A stretch of DNA of 64,000 nucleotides from Paenibacillus radicibacter (GCF_024721995.1 NZ_JANQBC010000004.1:1-64000); one strand, 5' to 3'. Numbered from the stretch's first letter, positions 54,812-64,000 are shown. The notes: generated by a model from the letters alone, not told the origin. Translations and numbers: made by a program.

Positions 54812-55939
54812 TTAAATAATGATTGCCGTCGACTTTGACTGTGCCACGACTTCTTCAGCGGTGACTTCGCGTCCAAGTTCGCTGGACATGTAAATGCCTT
54901 CGCTGATGAGCATCGTCTGAAGGGCGATCTCTGCGGTTGGCAGCATCGGTACGCGTCCTTGAAGCGCTGCGATTAAGTGATGCTGGGAAGAGCGATACGC
55001 ATCATAGTCGGATGACATCCGCTCACGTCTGGTGTTACTCGCATTCACATCGATGATGCTGTCGAGATCCATGTCGCTTAATGTACTATGGAACGTCATT
55101 GGCGATTGTGCCTGACCGCTCTTGTAAGCAGGCAAGCGAATACCGCCGTCTGCTCCGATGACACAACTGCCTTCGAATCCACCTAAGTGAACCGACCAGG
55201 CTTCCATGATGTCGAGCGTTGCTCCACCGTCAAACTTAACGAAGCCAAGACCGAGTTCTTCGACGTTAAAGCCGCTAATGGTACGACGTTCTTGATCCAT
55301 GTCCATTTCTTGATAGGTCTGACCTGTGATCGTACGAACGTTAGGAATACCGAGTAAGTACAAGATTTGTGAAATATGGTACACGCCCATATCGAACAGC
55401 GCTCCACCACCTGCTGTTTCTTTGCGCGTAAAGCTTGGCGTGCCGTATCCATCCACATATGGACGACCGCGTCTGCGATATCCGTTCGAACGTGCATGGT
55501 ACAATTTACCCAGCTTGCCATCTTCGATAAGTTCCTTCGCAAGCTTCGTTTCCTTGTGATACAAAGTCGCAATTTGAATATGCAATTGATTGCCGGTACG
55601 CTTCGCCGCATCGACCATCGCTTTTCCATCGTAATAAGAGCCTGCAATCGGCTTCTCACAATACACTTGCTTACCCGCTTCAAGCGCTGCGATTGTAACG
55701 GGTGCATGGAAGTTATTATGTAAGCACACGTCTACACAATCTAGATCGTCACGCTCTAGCATTTTTCTAAAATCCGTATATACATGTGGAATGTTGTATT
55801 TGGCAGCAACAGCGTTCACTTCAGCCTCATTAATATCGCAGACTGCAACAACTTCTGCTCCTGGTATGTCCGCATACTCATCCAGATGCATTTTTCCAAT
55901 TAAGCCAACACCAATAAGTCCAATTCGAATCGTTTTCAT
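54812..55939 (-). CDS. Gfo/Idh/MocA-family NAD(P)-dependent oxidoreductase
   Basis: 375 residues. A Rossmann domain with IGLIGVGLIGKMH at the N-terminus, the family motif EKPIAG (about 94-99) with the conserved lysine, and the catalytic-domain stretch GGGALFDMGVYHISQILYLLG (about 177-197). Members oxidise or epimerise sugars and inositols; the substrate is unknown. A truncated copy of its 3' end lies 3.2 kb to the left. The gene is transcribed away from the sensor kinase gene. Confidence 0.93.
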   Translation of the reverse strand: MKTIRIGLIGVGLIGKMHLDEYADIPGAEVVAVCDINEAEVNAVAAKYNIPHVYTDFRKMLERDDLDCVDVCLHNNFHAPVTIAALEAGKQVYCEKPIAGSYYDGKAMVDAAKRTGNQLHIQIATLYHKETKLAKELIEDGKLGKLYHARSNGYRRRGRPYVDGYGTPSFTRKETAGGGALFDMGVYHISQILYLLGIPNVRTITGQTYQEMDMDQERRTISGFNVEELGLGFVKFDGGATLDIMEAWSVHLGGFEGSCVIGADGGIRLPAYKSGQAQSPMTFHSTLSDMDLDSIIDVNASNTRRERMSSDYDAYRSSQHHLIAALQGRVPMLPTAEIALQTMLISEGIYMSSELGREVTAEEVVAQSKSTAIII

Positions 55940-56105
55940 GGCATTACCTCCCTACCATTCAATATACCATGTGTACTAGGCACTTTGAATTATTTTGTAA
56001 AAAAATCGACCTATATGTTGTAATTAATTGTAAAAAGTATAAAATATATACTAGATCTTGTTTATCGATGTCGACACCTATCTCTTACCAAGATGAGGAA
56101 CTCCT

Positions 56106-57395
56106 ATGCTACAAAATATTCTAATTCAATTCGCAATCATTACGATCTCGCTCTATTTATATGAATATTGTTTCACCCGATTAAAAACTTACTTGCCCCG
56201 TACCGCCCCATTAATACTAGGGATTTTCTGTGGAATAACGACCGTACTCTGCATGTTGCTCCCTTTCTATACCGTAGGTACGATTATTTTCGACCTCCGT
56301 CACATTCCGATTATTATATGTATGTTCTATGGAGGGGTTAGCCCTGGAATTATAGGTATTACCATTATGATCATTGCTCGGCTTCTCACTGGCGGAGATA
56401 TTGTGCTATTAGTGCCTACAAGTCTATCCATCCTATGCGTGTTCCTCTTCATCTATAAAGCACATTATCAACGCGCACTGCCTCTTCAACGAAAATTAAT
56501 TATTCATATTTCATCATGTATCGTCTTCTTGTTAATCGTCTTAAGCTGCTGGCTCTATTCGGATTTTCATCAAATTCGTTATGATCGTTCCGAGTTCTTG
56601 ATCGCAATCGGTTACTTGTTCATAGGCTCGATTATTACGCTCCATCTCTGTATGCATTACATGGAAAACATGGTAGAACGCATGTTTCTGCGAGTATCCA
56701 TCGAACATTCCGATAAAATGCACACGATTAGTGAAATTGCAGCTTCTGTCGCCCATGAAGTGCGTAATCCCCTTACCGTTATGAAGGGATTCCTACAATT
56801 GATGAAACGTGATGCCAAGGAGCAGCAGCTGAAATATATGGATCTCGTATTATCTGAACTAGATCGTGCCGAGTTTATAATTACCGATTATTTAAGCTTC
56901 GCTAAGCGATCTGGTAGCGATAAAATTGAGATTCTAGATATAAGTAAGAACATCATTGAAACTACACAAATTATGACCGCTTATGGTCTCATGCAGCGAG
57001 TTGAATTACAAATTAGGAATGAGCCTAACTTATTCTTACTCGGAGATCATGCGAAATTCAAACAAATTCTTATGAATGTGATGAAGAATGCCATTGAGGC
57101 TAGTCATTATGGGGATATTATTACGGTTACCTCAAGCTGCGATATGGAACGTATTACAATCAAAGTAGCTGACACCGGCGAAGGAATGACCAAAGAACAA
57201 CTTTATTCCATCGGTAAGGCATTCTATTCCACGAAGACGAATGGTACAGGACTCGGGGTAATGGTCACCTTCCGACTTGTTGAAGAGATGGGCGGGACCA
57301 TCCATTTTGACAGCCAGATGGGTCAAGGCACTGTAGTAACTCTGTCTTTCCCGATCGCAAAGCCTCAGCTTGCTACTAACGCTTTAACCAGTTAA
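56106..57395 (+). CDS. Sensor histidine kinase with 5TMR-LYT-type membrane domain (KinB-like)
   Basis: 429 residues. Six hydrophobic segments (about 1-190) resemble the 5TM-5TMR_LYT domain. A HisKA domain follows, with the phosphorylated His in SVAHEVRNPLTVMKGFLQLM, then a HATPase domain with the N box (MKNAIEAS), G1 (DTGEGM) and G2 (GTGLGV). Domain order and length match sporulation kinases such as KinB. No response regulator is adjacent, which also fits an orphan kinase feeding the sporulation phosphorelay. The start follows GAGGA. Confidence 0.88.
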   Translation: MLQNILIQFAIITISLYLYEYCFTRLKTYLPRTAPLILGIFCGITTVLCMLLPFYTVGTIIFDLRHIPIIICMFYGGVSPGIIGITIMIIARLLTGGDIVLLVPTSLSILCVFLFIYKAHYQRALPLQRKLIIHISSCIVFLLIVLSCWLYSDFHQIRYDRSEFLIAIGYLFIGSIITLHLCMHYMENMVERMFLRVSIEHSDKMHTISEIAASVAHEVRNPLTVMKGFLQLMKRDAKEQQLKYMDLVLSELDRAEFIITDYLSFAKRSGSDKIEILDISKNIIETTQIMTAYGLMQRVELQIRNEPNLFLLGDHAKFKQILMNVMKNAIEASHYGDIITVTSSCDMERITIKVADTGEGMTKEQLYSIGKAFYSTKTNGTGLGVMVTFRLVEEMGGTIHFDSQMGQGTVVTLSFPIAKPQLATNALTS

Positions 57396-57416
57396 CTCAT
57401 TAACCTTAGAAAATGT

Positions 57417-57449
57417 AAAAAACGAGCAGCAATGATGCAGCTCGTTTTT
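57417..57449. terminator. Bidirectional terminator between the kinase and CDF genes
   Basis: AAAAACGAGC and GCA pair with TGC and GCTCGTTTTT around ATGA, with one unpaired base on each side. It separates converging genes. Confidence 0.88.
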
Positions 57450-57493
57450 GTATGTTGAGTCGTACATTATTCCGACTCGACTTGATTATGAGG

Positions 57494-58390
57494 TTATTCA
57501 TCCTCTGGGTACCACGGATTTAAGTGAACAAGCACTTCATCTACTTCCGGGTAGGCAGTCATAATATCGTTCTTCATAACACGGATAATATCATGTCCTT
57601 CTTGTACAGTCAGCGTACCAAGTACACTTACGCGGGCATCGACCAGCTTGTAATGACCATGTTCACGTGCGCGCAAGCGATCGATTCGCTTAATGCCAGG
57701 TACAGCAAGGATGTGCTCAGCAAATGCATGAAGCTCCTCCGGCGGAAGTGACTTCTCCATCAGAATATCGTAGGAGTCCTTCCCCATATCCCAAGCTAAT
57801 TTCAGCACAAGAAAAGATACAATAAGTCCTGCAATTGGATCCCCATATGCTAGAATCGGAAACCCATACATATTTCCCAACAACCCAATTCCAATACCAG
57901 CTGCAGCAGCAATTGAAGCATACACATCTGCCAGATGATCATACGCAGTTGCAATTAACCCCTTCGAATTCGCTTCACGCCCTACACGCATCGTATAGAC
58001 GTATAAGACTTGCTTCGCAATTAGTGAGACAATCGCTGCACCAAACGCAATGATATGCACACTTGGTGCCGGCTCGAAGAATGCTTCTATCGCATGAAAG
58101 CCCATATAGACGGCGGCAAGCCCCAGAATAATAGCTACCATAAGCGCACCGAGCACTTCGGCCTTCCCGTGACCATATGGGTGATCATCATCAGCTGGTT
58201 TATTCGAGACTCGCATCGCACTGTAAGCTGTCGCTACAGCAATCACATCACCTGCATTATGTATGCCATCCGCTATTAATACTTGCGAATTAAACAATAG
58301 ACCGATGACTAGCTTAATACCAGTTAGCACAATATTTGCAACTAGTGAAATCCAAACAGCAATCAAAGAAGAGCGGTTTTGCAAAGACAT
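57494..58390 (-). CDS. Cation diffusion facilitator (metal efflux) protein
   Basis: 298 residues with six membrane segments and a C-terminal cytoplasmic metal-binding domain (about 210-290). Metal-site motifs are IADGIHNAGDV in TM2 and AYDHLADVYAS in TM5, with DDDHPYGHGKAE in the loop after TM2. CDF proteins export zinc, manganese, iron or cobalt in exchange for protons. The motif pattern resembles the manganese exporters of bacilli (MneP/MneS type), but the metal is not certain. The start follows AAGGAGG. Confidence 0.9.
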   Translation of the reverse strand: MSLQNRSSLIAVWISLVANIVLTGIKLVIGLLFNSQVLIADGIHNAGDVIAVATAYSAMRVSNKPADDDHPYGHGKAEVLGALMVAIILGLAAVYMGFHAIEAFFEPAPSVHIIAFGAAIVSLIAKQVLYVYTMRVGREANSKGLIATAYDHLADVYASIAAAAGIGIGLLGNMYGFPILAYGDPIAGLIVSFLVLKLAWDMGKDSYDILMEKSLPPEELHAFAEHILAVPGIKRIDRLRAREHGHYKLVDARVSVLGTLTVQEGHDIIRVMKNDIMTAYPEVDEVLVHLNPWYPEDE

Positions 58391-58447
58391 GAGGATTCCT
58401 CCTTCATGCTTAGTATAGCCGCTTACCCGTGATTAATGCCACCTACG

Positions 58448-59323
58448 TTATTCTTTAACAGCACCTGCAACGATGCCAGCGAATATATATTTTTGGAAAA
58501 TAAGATAAATAAGCAGGGTCGGCAACATGACCACCACAATCGCCGCGCTTAAGTACTCCCAAGCCCCGAACTTCGAGCTACTGAAGTACATCAGCGTTGT
58601 CGTAAGTGTCCGCAGCTTCTCAGATGGCATATACAAGTACGGCACGTACATATCGTTAATGACATCAACGGCCTTAATAATGCCGAGAGTCGCGGTAGCT
58701 GGCGCCATGAGCGGGAAGACTATTTTCCAAAAAACAGTGAAGTAGTTCCCCCCATCAATAAGTGCACTCTCATCCAAGGATCGTGGGATCTTCTCCATGA
58801 ACTGAAAGTAGATGTAGAGCTGCATCAAATTCGCAGCCGCATAAATGACAATCGGAGCCCATATTGAATTGTATAATCCCAAGTTCTTAATGACCGAGAA
58901 ACGAGAGATCTCTGTTATCATCGCCGGCATGATCATTCCAACAACAAACAGCCCTAGTACAACTTTCTTCAATTTAAAATCGAAGCGATTGAGGCAGTAT
59001 GCCGTCATTGCACTGAGCAGCGCATTCACGACAACACTCACAACAACTAGAATCATCGAGTTCATAAATCCTGTAAAGATTTTACCCTGCGTAAATACGA
59101 TCTTATAATTATCGAAGTTTAGCTGTGAAGGCGGCTTTAGTGAGAACTCCCCACCAATCTGAATCGTCGTCTTAAAGGAGGAGAAGATCGCAATCAGAAG
59201 TGGAACTATGACAATCACACAGATCGCTATAAGCACAATATACCGTGCTGCAAGACTTAACCAAGTGCTGCTATTCAACTTAATCGTGGGAGTACGATGA
59301 TTAATCTCCATATTGGCTTTCAT
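58448..59323 (-). CDS. Carbohydrate ABC transporter permease (MalG/LacG type)
   Basis: 291 residues with six membrane segments. The cytoplasmic EAA-like loop that docks the ATPase is in PRSLDESALIDGGNYFTVFW (about residues 178-197). It is the second permease of a CUT1 sugar importer and overlaps the first permease gene by 4 bases. No ATP-binding gene is in the operon, which is normal for CUT1 systems using a shared MsmX-type ATPase. The sugar is unknown. Confidence 0.94.
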   Translation of the reverse strand: MKANMEINHRTPTIKLNSSTWLSLAARYIVLIAICVIVIVPLLIAIFSSFKTTIQIGGEFSLKPPSQLNFDNYKIVFTQGKIFTGFMNSMILVVVSVVVNALLSAMTAYCLNRFDFKLKKVVLGLFVVGMIMPAMITEISRFSVIKNLGLYNSIWAPIVIYAAANLMQLYIYFQFMEKIPRSLDESALIDGGNYFTVFWKIVFPLMAPATATLGIIKAVDVINDMYVPYLYMPSEKLRTLTTTLMYFSSSKFGAWEYLSAAIVVVMLPTLLIYLIFQKYIFAGIVAGAVKE

Positions 59324-60210
59324 TCTTCCCCCACCCCCTTCGTCCGCAACGCTCGGTTCTGGATCCAGTTCAATATAATGATGAAGAACAACATCGTAAT
59401 CCCCATCGTAGACGCCATGCCAAAGCTGTTAAATTTGAATGCTGTCTCCAGTGTATATAGCGTAAACGTACTGCTATCATGTCCCGGTCCACCTTGCGTC
59501 ATGATATACGGAATATCGAACACTTGCAGCGCACCGTTCACATTGAGGAACAGTAAGATTTGCAGCACACGTTGTACACCAGGGATCATGATGTAACGAA
59601 ACCGTTGTGTAACTGACGCTCCATCAATCATCGCAGCCTCAATCTGATCACGAGGTATCGACTGTAACCCAGCAAGGAACAAGATAATATGGAAACCGCT
59701 GAATCGCCACAAGGATACAACAACCAAGCTATAATTGACGACATGCTCATTCGTTAACCAGCCTGTAATCCACGATTCGAGCCCCAGAAGCTCCAGAATA
59801 CCGTTCAATCCACCATTCATCGGACTGTAAAAGAAGGCAAAAATATACGAAATCGCAACCCCATTAATAATATAGGGCATAAATACCATCGTCTTGAAAA
59901 ATTTACTGCCGCGAATTTTACTATCCAGCACAATCGCAATGATTAATTCAATCGGGATAAAGATCAGATGGACGACAAAGTAAATCAGGTTATTTTTAAG
60001 AGAAAGCCAAATATCTGCAGAATCCGTGAACACTTTAACAAAATTACTTAACCCTACATAAGTTTGTGTCTTGCTGAGTCCATCCCAATCGGTCAGACTA
60101 ATGCGCAGCAACTCAAAGGTCGGGTAGATGACGAACAAGATGAGTAAAACAACGGGGATAAATAAGAAAGTAATGAGCAATAACGTTTTTTGCCGAGCTA
60201 GTGTAAGCAT
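59320..60210 (-). CDS. Carbohydrate ABC transporter permease (MalF/LplB type)
   Basis: 296 residues with six membrane segments and the EAA-like loop in IPRDQIEAAMIDGASVTQRF (about 181-200). It is the first permease of the CUT1 importer. The start has GGAGG 12 bases upstream. A promoter with a cre-like site lies before it, so the permeases may be expressed separately from the upstream two-component genes. Confidence 0.94.
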   Translation of the reverse strand: MLTLARQKTLLLITFLFIPVVLLILFVIYPTFELLRISLTDWDGLSKTQTYVGLSNFVKVFTDSADIWLSLKNNLIYFVVHLIFIPIELIIAIVLDSKIRGSKFFKTMVFMPYIINGVAISYIFAFFYSPMNGGLNGILELLGLESWITGWLTNEHVVNYSLVVVSLWRFSGFHIILFLAGLQSIPRDQIEAAMIDGASVTQRFRYIMIPGVQRVLQILLFLNVNGALQVFDIPYIMTQGGPGHDSSTFTLYTLETAFKFNSFGMASTMGITMLFFIIILNWIQNRALRTKGVGEE

Positions 60211-60259
60211 GGATCGCTGCCGCCTCCTTTATTCATGTGTGCAAGATGACTTACACCTC

Positions 60260-60288
60260 ATAATAGCGCTTACAACAAGTCGATTGAA
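60260..60288 (-). promoter_or_regulatory. Possible promoter with overlapping cre site
   Basis: On the minus strand TTCAAT (60283-60288) and TATTAT (60260-60265) are 17 bases apart. TGTAAGCGCTATTA (60261-60274), which fits the CcpA cre consensus at 13 of 14 positions, overlaps the -10. Repression by preferred sugars is implied. Confidence 0.55.
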
Positions 60289-60316
60289 TGATGTTTCTTT
60301 CGGTTAGCATGATATA

Positions 60317-61948
60317 TCATTGGATTGCGGATATCGACTCCTGATGCTTGAAGTGCGCAGGGGAATAACCCGTTACTTTCTTGAACACGCGGCTAAAATG
60401 CTCCGTATTCGTATAACCGACTTTCTCTGCAATTTCGTACACCTTCATATTCGTCGTCGCAATCAGTTCCTTCGCACGCTCCACTCTTGTTTTCGTGAGA
60501 AAATCAGTGAATGTGCCTCCCGTTTCTTTGGAAAATAAATGACTGAAATGACTTTCGCTCAGTTCCACGAAATCACTGACCATCTTGAGCGTTAAGTCCT
60601 CACAATAATTCGTACGAATAAATTGCTGGGCACGATTAACAGCACTAATTAACGTCGAATCTTTGTGTGATTTCATATATTGGACGATCTGCTCCGTCAT
60701 CAGACGCATGGCAGCATGAATTTCTTCGCAGGTCTCTAGCTTCGTCATGGAGTAATAGAGCTGCTTCGCCTCACGATTCAATTCCTCCGCTTCAACACCA
60801 AGATCATAAAGAAACCGCATGACAATAAATTGCAGCTCCCGATATTGGCTATACCACTCATCAAGCTGATCCGGCATCCCTTGCATAATAATCGCAAATA
60901 ATTGATCCAGCTCTTGCATCGCCTTCTCTTTGTTTGAATCTTTGAGCGCTTGAATATAAGCAGCTTCCTTACCCGTTAAACGTGCCCCTGTCGAGCCAAC
61001 AAACGCCTTCGCATGCTCTGGAAAAATAAGCTTCGATTTCCCCAATATAAAGCGGAAACTCGCATTCTTCTGGGCTTGGGTAAAGAGCGGATGGATCTGA
61101 TCGAAACCAGATCTCACATCACTTATTCCGATTGAAACGCTGATGTTCATATAATGCTTAAGATTGGAGAAGATCTGGGACAGTAATTCAGTGAGCGTCA
61201 GTCGCAGTTGACTATACCCGGAGTTCGGAAGGGACAGCATACACACATACTGCTGCTTGGTGAGGTGATAAGCTTCTCCCATATTCGCTTCATCCAGACA
61301 TTGATACATGACATTAAGTGCGGTTGTTTCAAATGTCCTCTGCTGCGATTCATCGTATTTGTCCGTGATGAGCTCGTAATCATCAATCCACAAATAACAA
61401 ACCGCTAGATTACGTGAGGTGATGCGAAGCTCTTGGTCTTCCACCTTCTCATACAATTCTTCGCTCCACTTCGCAGTCGTGATCTTCTTAAGCAATTGGA
61501 CTTTGGATACTCTCGTTGTAATCACCTGAGGTCCGTTCTTGTCCGTCTCGTGACGCTTCTCCTTACTCACATCAAGCTTCGCCTTAATGTCTTGAAGCAG
61601 CGCAATCATATGCTCAGGGTCCATCTCATTCTTGAGCATGTAATCCGATGTTTGCAGTTTGAGTGCTTGTCGAACCAGCGCATAGTCATCGTAAGCACTC
61701 AAAATAATAATCTGAGGCGATAGTCCAAGCTGCCTGATTTCCTTAATCATCTGCAAGCCATCCATAATCGGCATGTTAATATCTGTGATAACAACATCAA
61801 TATCAGGATGCTGCTGCAGAATGTCTAGGCCCTGCTTCCCGTTCGACGCTTCATACGTGTAATCAAAACCGTAATCGTTCCAGTTAATTAATGACTTTAG
61901 AGCGACCTTGACGATGTGCTCATCTTCGACAATCAACATCTTATACAT
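60317..61948 (-). CDS. Response regulator with AraC-type DNA-binding domain (YesN type)
   Basis: 543 residues. A receiver domain (1 to about 120) with the phosphorylated Asp in VVITDINMPIMDG, a long linker region (about 135-425) and a C-terminal AraC/XylS double helix-turn-helix (about 440-540, ending YTNTEHFSRVFKKVTGYSPA). It pairs with the YesM-type kinase gene upstream, which it overlaps by 8 bases, and probably activates the sugar transporter genes on either side. The start follows GAGGTG by 8 bases. Confidence 0.95.
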   Translation of the reverse strand: MYKMLIVEDEHIVKVALKSLINWNDYGFDYTYEASNGKQGLDILQQHPDIDVVITDINMPIMDGLQMIKEIRQLGLSPQIIILSAYDDYALVRQALKLQTSDYMLKNEMDPEHMIALLQDIKAKLDVSKEKRHETDKNGPQVITTRVSKVQLLKKITTAKWSEELYEKVEDQELRITSRNLAVCYLWIDDYELITDKYDESQQRTFETTALNVMYQCLDEANMGEAYHLTKQQYVCMLSLPNSGYSQLRLTLTELLSQIFSNLKHYMNISVSIGISDVRSGFDQIHPLFTQAQKNASFRFILGKSKLIFPEHAKAFVGSTGARLTGKEAAYIQALKDSNKEKAMQELDQLFAIIMQGMPDQLDEWYSQYRELQFIVMRFLYDLGVEAEELNREAKQLYYSMTKLETCEEIHAAMRLMTEQIVQYMKSHKDSTLISAVNRAQQFIRTNYCEDLTLKMVSDFVELSESHFSHLFSKETGGTFTDFLTKTRVERAKELIATTNMKVYEIAEKVGYTNTEHFSRVFKKVTGYSPAHFKHQESISAIQ

Positions 61949-63701
61949 CCCGATTCACCTCGTCTTCATTCGTTAGGATCGGTAGAATCATGCGTACATG
62001 CGTATACTGATCGACGACACTTTCTACTTCAAGACCGTATTGCTGACCATAATTAAGCTTGATTCGTTGATCGACGTTACGCATGCCAATGCTGTTAAAT
62101 CCGTACTTCATTCGATTACCCCGTGACAATAACTGCTCAAGTTGTTCTTCTGTCATGCCAACCCCGTTATCTCTCACTTCAAAACACAGTCGATTATCCG
62201 CTATATAACCACGAACCGTAATGATTCCTTTGTGCTCAACTTGATTCACTCCATGCAAGATCGCATTCTCAACAATCGGTTGCAACAGCATCTTGAGCAT
62301 AAGGTTGCTTTGAATCTGATCATCGATATCATACTGAACATCAAATTGCTCGCCATACCGTACTTTCATGATGTAAATGTAGTTGTTCAAACTCTCCATC
62401 TCTTGCTGAGCAGACCCTAGCGTCCCGCCTTTGCCAAATGAATTTGAGAGCAGCTTCGTAAAGGCTTCAATCATCTTGCGAATGTTATCCGCCTTCGCAA
62501 TCATTGCCATCAGTCGAATGGAATTAAGCGTATTTGCGATAAAATGCGGGTTAATCTGCGATTGCAGCGCCTCAATCTCTGCTTGACTGCGCTGCCGCTC
62601 TTTGAGATCTCTCTCTGCAATGAGCACCTTAATTTCTGTGGTCATTTTGTTAAACGTATGTCCAAGATGGCGTATTTCTCCGTCGCCTTTCAGGTCAATT
62701 TTGGCGTCAAAATTGCCACGCTCTACATCTTTCATTTTCCTAATGAGATCATTAACAGGGTTTAATATCCCTCTAAAGAACAAGATCGAGAAGATGAAGA
62801 ATAAGATAACGATCGCGACTGATATGTAAATTGAAATCCAGAACACTTTCGAAATATCTTGAGTAATCACTTCATAGTCCATCTCGTTGACGATACTCCA
62901 GTGAGTCGAATGAATCGGGAACGTCGTGATCATCTTATCTCTACCGCCAACTTCTACTTTGGCTGATTTCGCTTCACCATCTAGATAAGGCTTAAGTGCA
63001 TCATAATGATCGAGCTTCGTCCCCATCAAATTCTTGTTCTGACTGACGACAACCGTCCCATTCTCATCAAGAATGATCGTGTCACCAATTCGATTGTACT
63101 GAAATCCCGAGTAGAAAGTGTCCAAGTAACTGGTCTGCAGCGCCATGTAGATCATCACCACATCATTACGTGCACCACTTACATCTGGACTGAGCAGGAT
63201 CGATAGCAAATACTTATCGTTCGTATTCTTCGTAATCGTCTTGAGCGCCCCAGGAAACACCGCACGCCCCTTGTTCTTGACTGCTGCTTGGTAAGAATCC
63301 AGCTCCCGCACATCATCTTCAGATAGATTCAGACCGCTTTTGTAAAAGTAATGACCCTCGTCTCGGAAAAAGAAAATGACCGCTTGCAAGTCACTGCGGA
63401 AATTAAATAGAAAACCAAGTCTCGCATCAATATTGTCCGAAATCTCGAATTTAGCGGATGAGTCTTCGACTCGATTCCAATTGGTCACAAGCTCCACAAT
63501 CTCATTCTTATTGCCATTAGCGATACTGGCCGCAGCGAATATAAGTCGCTTCACTTCACTCTCAATCGCGAACGAGATTTGCTCAACAGCTTGCATATTC
63601 CTATCGATCGAATTGTTCAATATAATCTGGGAATAAATCGTGTAGATTAAGAAATTAATGAAGAATATGGGGATGACGATGAGCAAGATGAACACTTTCA
63701 A
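61941..63701 (-). CDS. Sensor histidine kinase (YesM type)
   Basis: 586 residues as annotated. Membrane segment about 2-24, an extracellular dCache-like sensing domain (about 30-275), second membrane segment (about 283-305), HAMP (about 306-358), His_kinase domain with the phosphorylated His in QINPHFIANTLNSIRLM, and a HATPase domain. The start is uncertain: this TTG has no good ribosome binding site, the frame stays open about 20 codons further upstream with family-like residues (RKGLTYKYLKV), and the only nearby ATG (63768) is in another frame. Confidence 0.9.
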   Translation of the reverse strand: MKVFILLIVIPIFFINFLIYTIYSQIILNNSIDRNMQAVEQISFAIESEVKRLIFAAASIANGNKNEIVELVTNWNRVEDSSAKFEISDNIDARLGFLFNFRSDLQAVIFFFRDEGHYFYKSGLNLSEDDVRELDSYQAAVKNKGRAVFPGALKTITKNTNDKYLLSILLSPDVSGARNDVVMIYMALQTSYLDTFYSGFQYNRIGDTIILDENGTVVVSQNKNLMGTKLDHYDALKPYLDGEAKSAKVEVGGRDKMITTFPIHSTHWSIVNEMDYEVITQDISKVFWISIYISVAIVILFFIFSILFFRGILNPVNDLIRKMKDVERGNFDAKIDLKGDGEIRHLGHTFNKMTTEIKVLIAERDLKERQRSQAEIEALQSQINPHFIANTLNSIRLMAMIAKADNIRKMIEAFTKLLSNSFGKGGTLGSAQQEMESLNNYIYIMKVRYGEQFDVQYDIDDQIQSNLMLKMLLQPIVENAILHGVNQVEHKGIITVRGYIADNRLCFEVRDNGVGMTEEQLEQLLSRGNRMKYGFNSIGMRNVDQRIKLNYGQQYGLEVESVVDQYTHVRMILPILTNEDEVNRDV

Positions 63702-63874
63702 ATACTTGTAGGTTAAACCTTTACGCTTGATGACAGCCCACCATCCATTCAGATAACAACGAATTCATGAATTAATTATAATAGATTAAGTAGAGGGATT
63801 CCTAGACAAATATAGCAGCTGCCAGCGATCAGCAGCTACTATATATAGAAGGGAGTTTTTATTCGAATAATCGA
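63702..63874. other. Intergenic region between the binding-protein and kinase genes
   Basis: 173 bases. A TATAAT-like element (63776-63781, minus) is present without a clear -35. No terminator hairpin was recognised between the two genes. Confidence 0.4.
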
Positions 63875-64000
63875 TTACTTGATCTTAGACTTCGCATCTT
63901 TCCACTGCTTGTTCATATCGGTCATCATCTTCTCGAAGTCTTTGCCTGCCATCATGTCTTGACCCATCTTCTTCACGTCAAACTTCGTCGCAGACTCAAT
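63875..64000 (-). CDS. Extracellular sugar-binding protein of the ABC transporter, C-terminal end (cut by right edge)
   Basis: The last 41 codons of a gene that continues beyond the window. The residues end MNKQWKDAKSKIK, and the Met/Lys-rich helical tail, including NKQWKDA, is typical of the C-terminus of Paenibacillus CUT1 solute-binding lipoproteins. Its place upstream of the YesM/YesN pair and two permeases supports this. It would be the first gene of the transporter cluster. Confidence 0.78.
   Translation of the reverse strand: MESATKFDVKKMGQDMMAGKDFEKMMTDMNKQWKDAKSKIK

Overview
The window looks like chromosomal DNA of a Paenibacillus-type Firmicute. The evidence is a Paenibacillus-like 16S rRNA 5' end at the left edge (minus strand), moderate GC, strong GGAGG-type ribosome binding sites, several TTG starts, and a YesM/YesN-type sensor/regulator pair next to a sugar ABC transporter. 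Most of the sequence is ordinary core genome.

Layout. 1-3060: 16S 5' end and its leader, then two transporter genes, each preceded by a riboswitch (a clear preQ1-I aptamer before a queuosine-precursor transporter, and a variant purine-type aptamer before an NCS2 purine permease). 3246-15708: an integrated element of about 12.4 kb lying in the 3' end of guaA and bounded by a 16-bp direct repeat. Its left half holds a tyrosine integrase, a DUF3173-like protein, an HUH-type Rep protein, a membrane protein, an FtsK-like ATPase and a divergent XRE regulator. Its right half is a type IC-like restriction-modification locus in the order hsdM-hsdS-prrC-hsdR, the same order as the E. coli prr locus, with a PrrC-type anticodon nuclease between the specificity and restriction genes and a TAEL repeat tract in HsdS. 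15694-24000: guaA, a MoxR/DUF58/transglutaminase operon and a polysaccharide deacetylase. 23677-31105: two glycosyltransferases, Bcp, a three-gene ABC exporter and an LCP-family protein. 31215-41318: hemL, the glutamate synthase large subunit (with a hairpin inside its RBS spacer), a DUF6054-like protein, a chemoreceptor, an inositol monophosphatase-like enzyme and fabI. 41416-48044: uvsE, a Fur-controlled heme uptake and degradation operon, ddl and an amidase-like protein. 48232-58390: aconitase, a truncated oxidoreductase copy, a lipoprotein, a diguanylate cyclase, a full-length oxidoreductase, a sensor kinase and a cation efflux protein. 58448-64000: a CUT1 sugar transporter operon with its two-component system, cut by the right edge.

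The least explained structure is a dispersed palindromic repeat of about 130-170 bp, with four copies and one remnant between 26 and 55 kb. Each lies just downstream of a gene and points in that gene's direction. The loop-side core is conserved, while paired positions in the arms change together between copies, as expected if the hairpin itself is kept by selection.

Start codons were moved from the longest reading frame to the best ribosome binding site in several genes (guaA, moxR, hsdR, the heme ABC ATPase, the lipoprotein, the diguanylate cyclase and others). Family names come from recognising motifs by eye; no database search was run.
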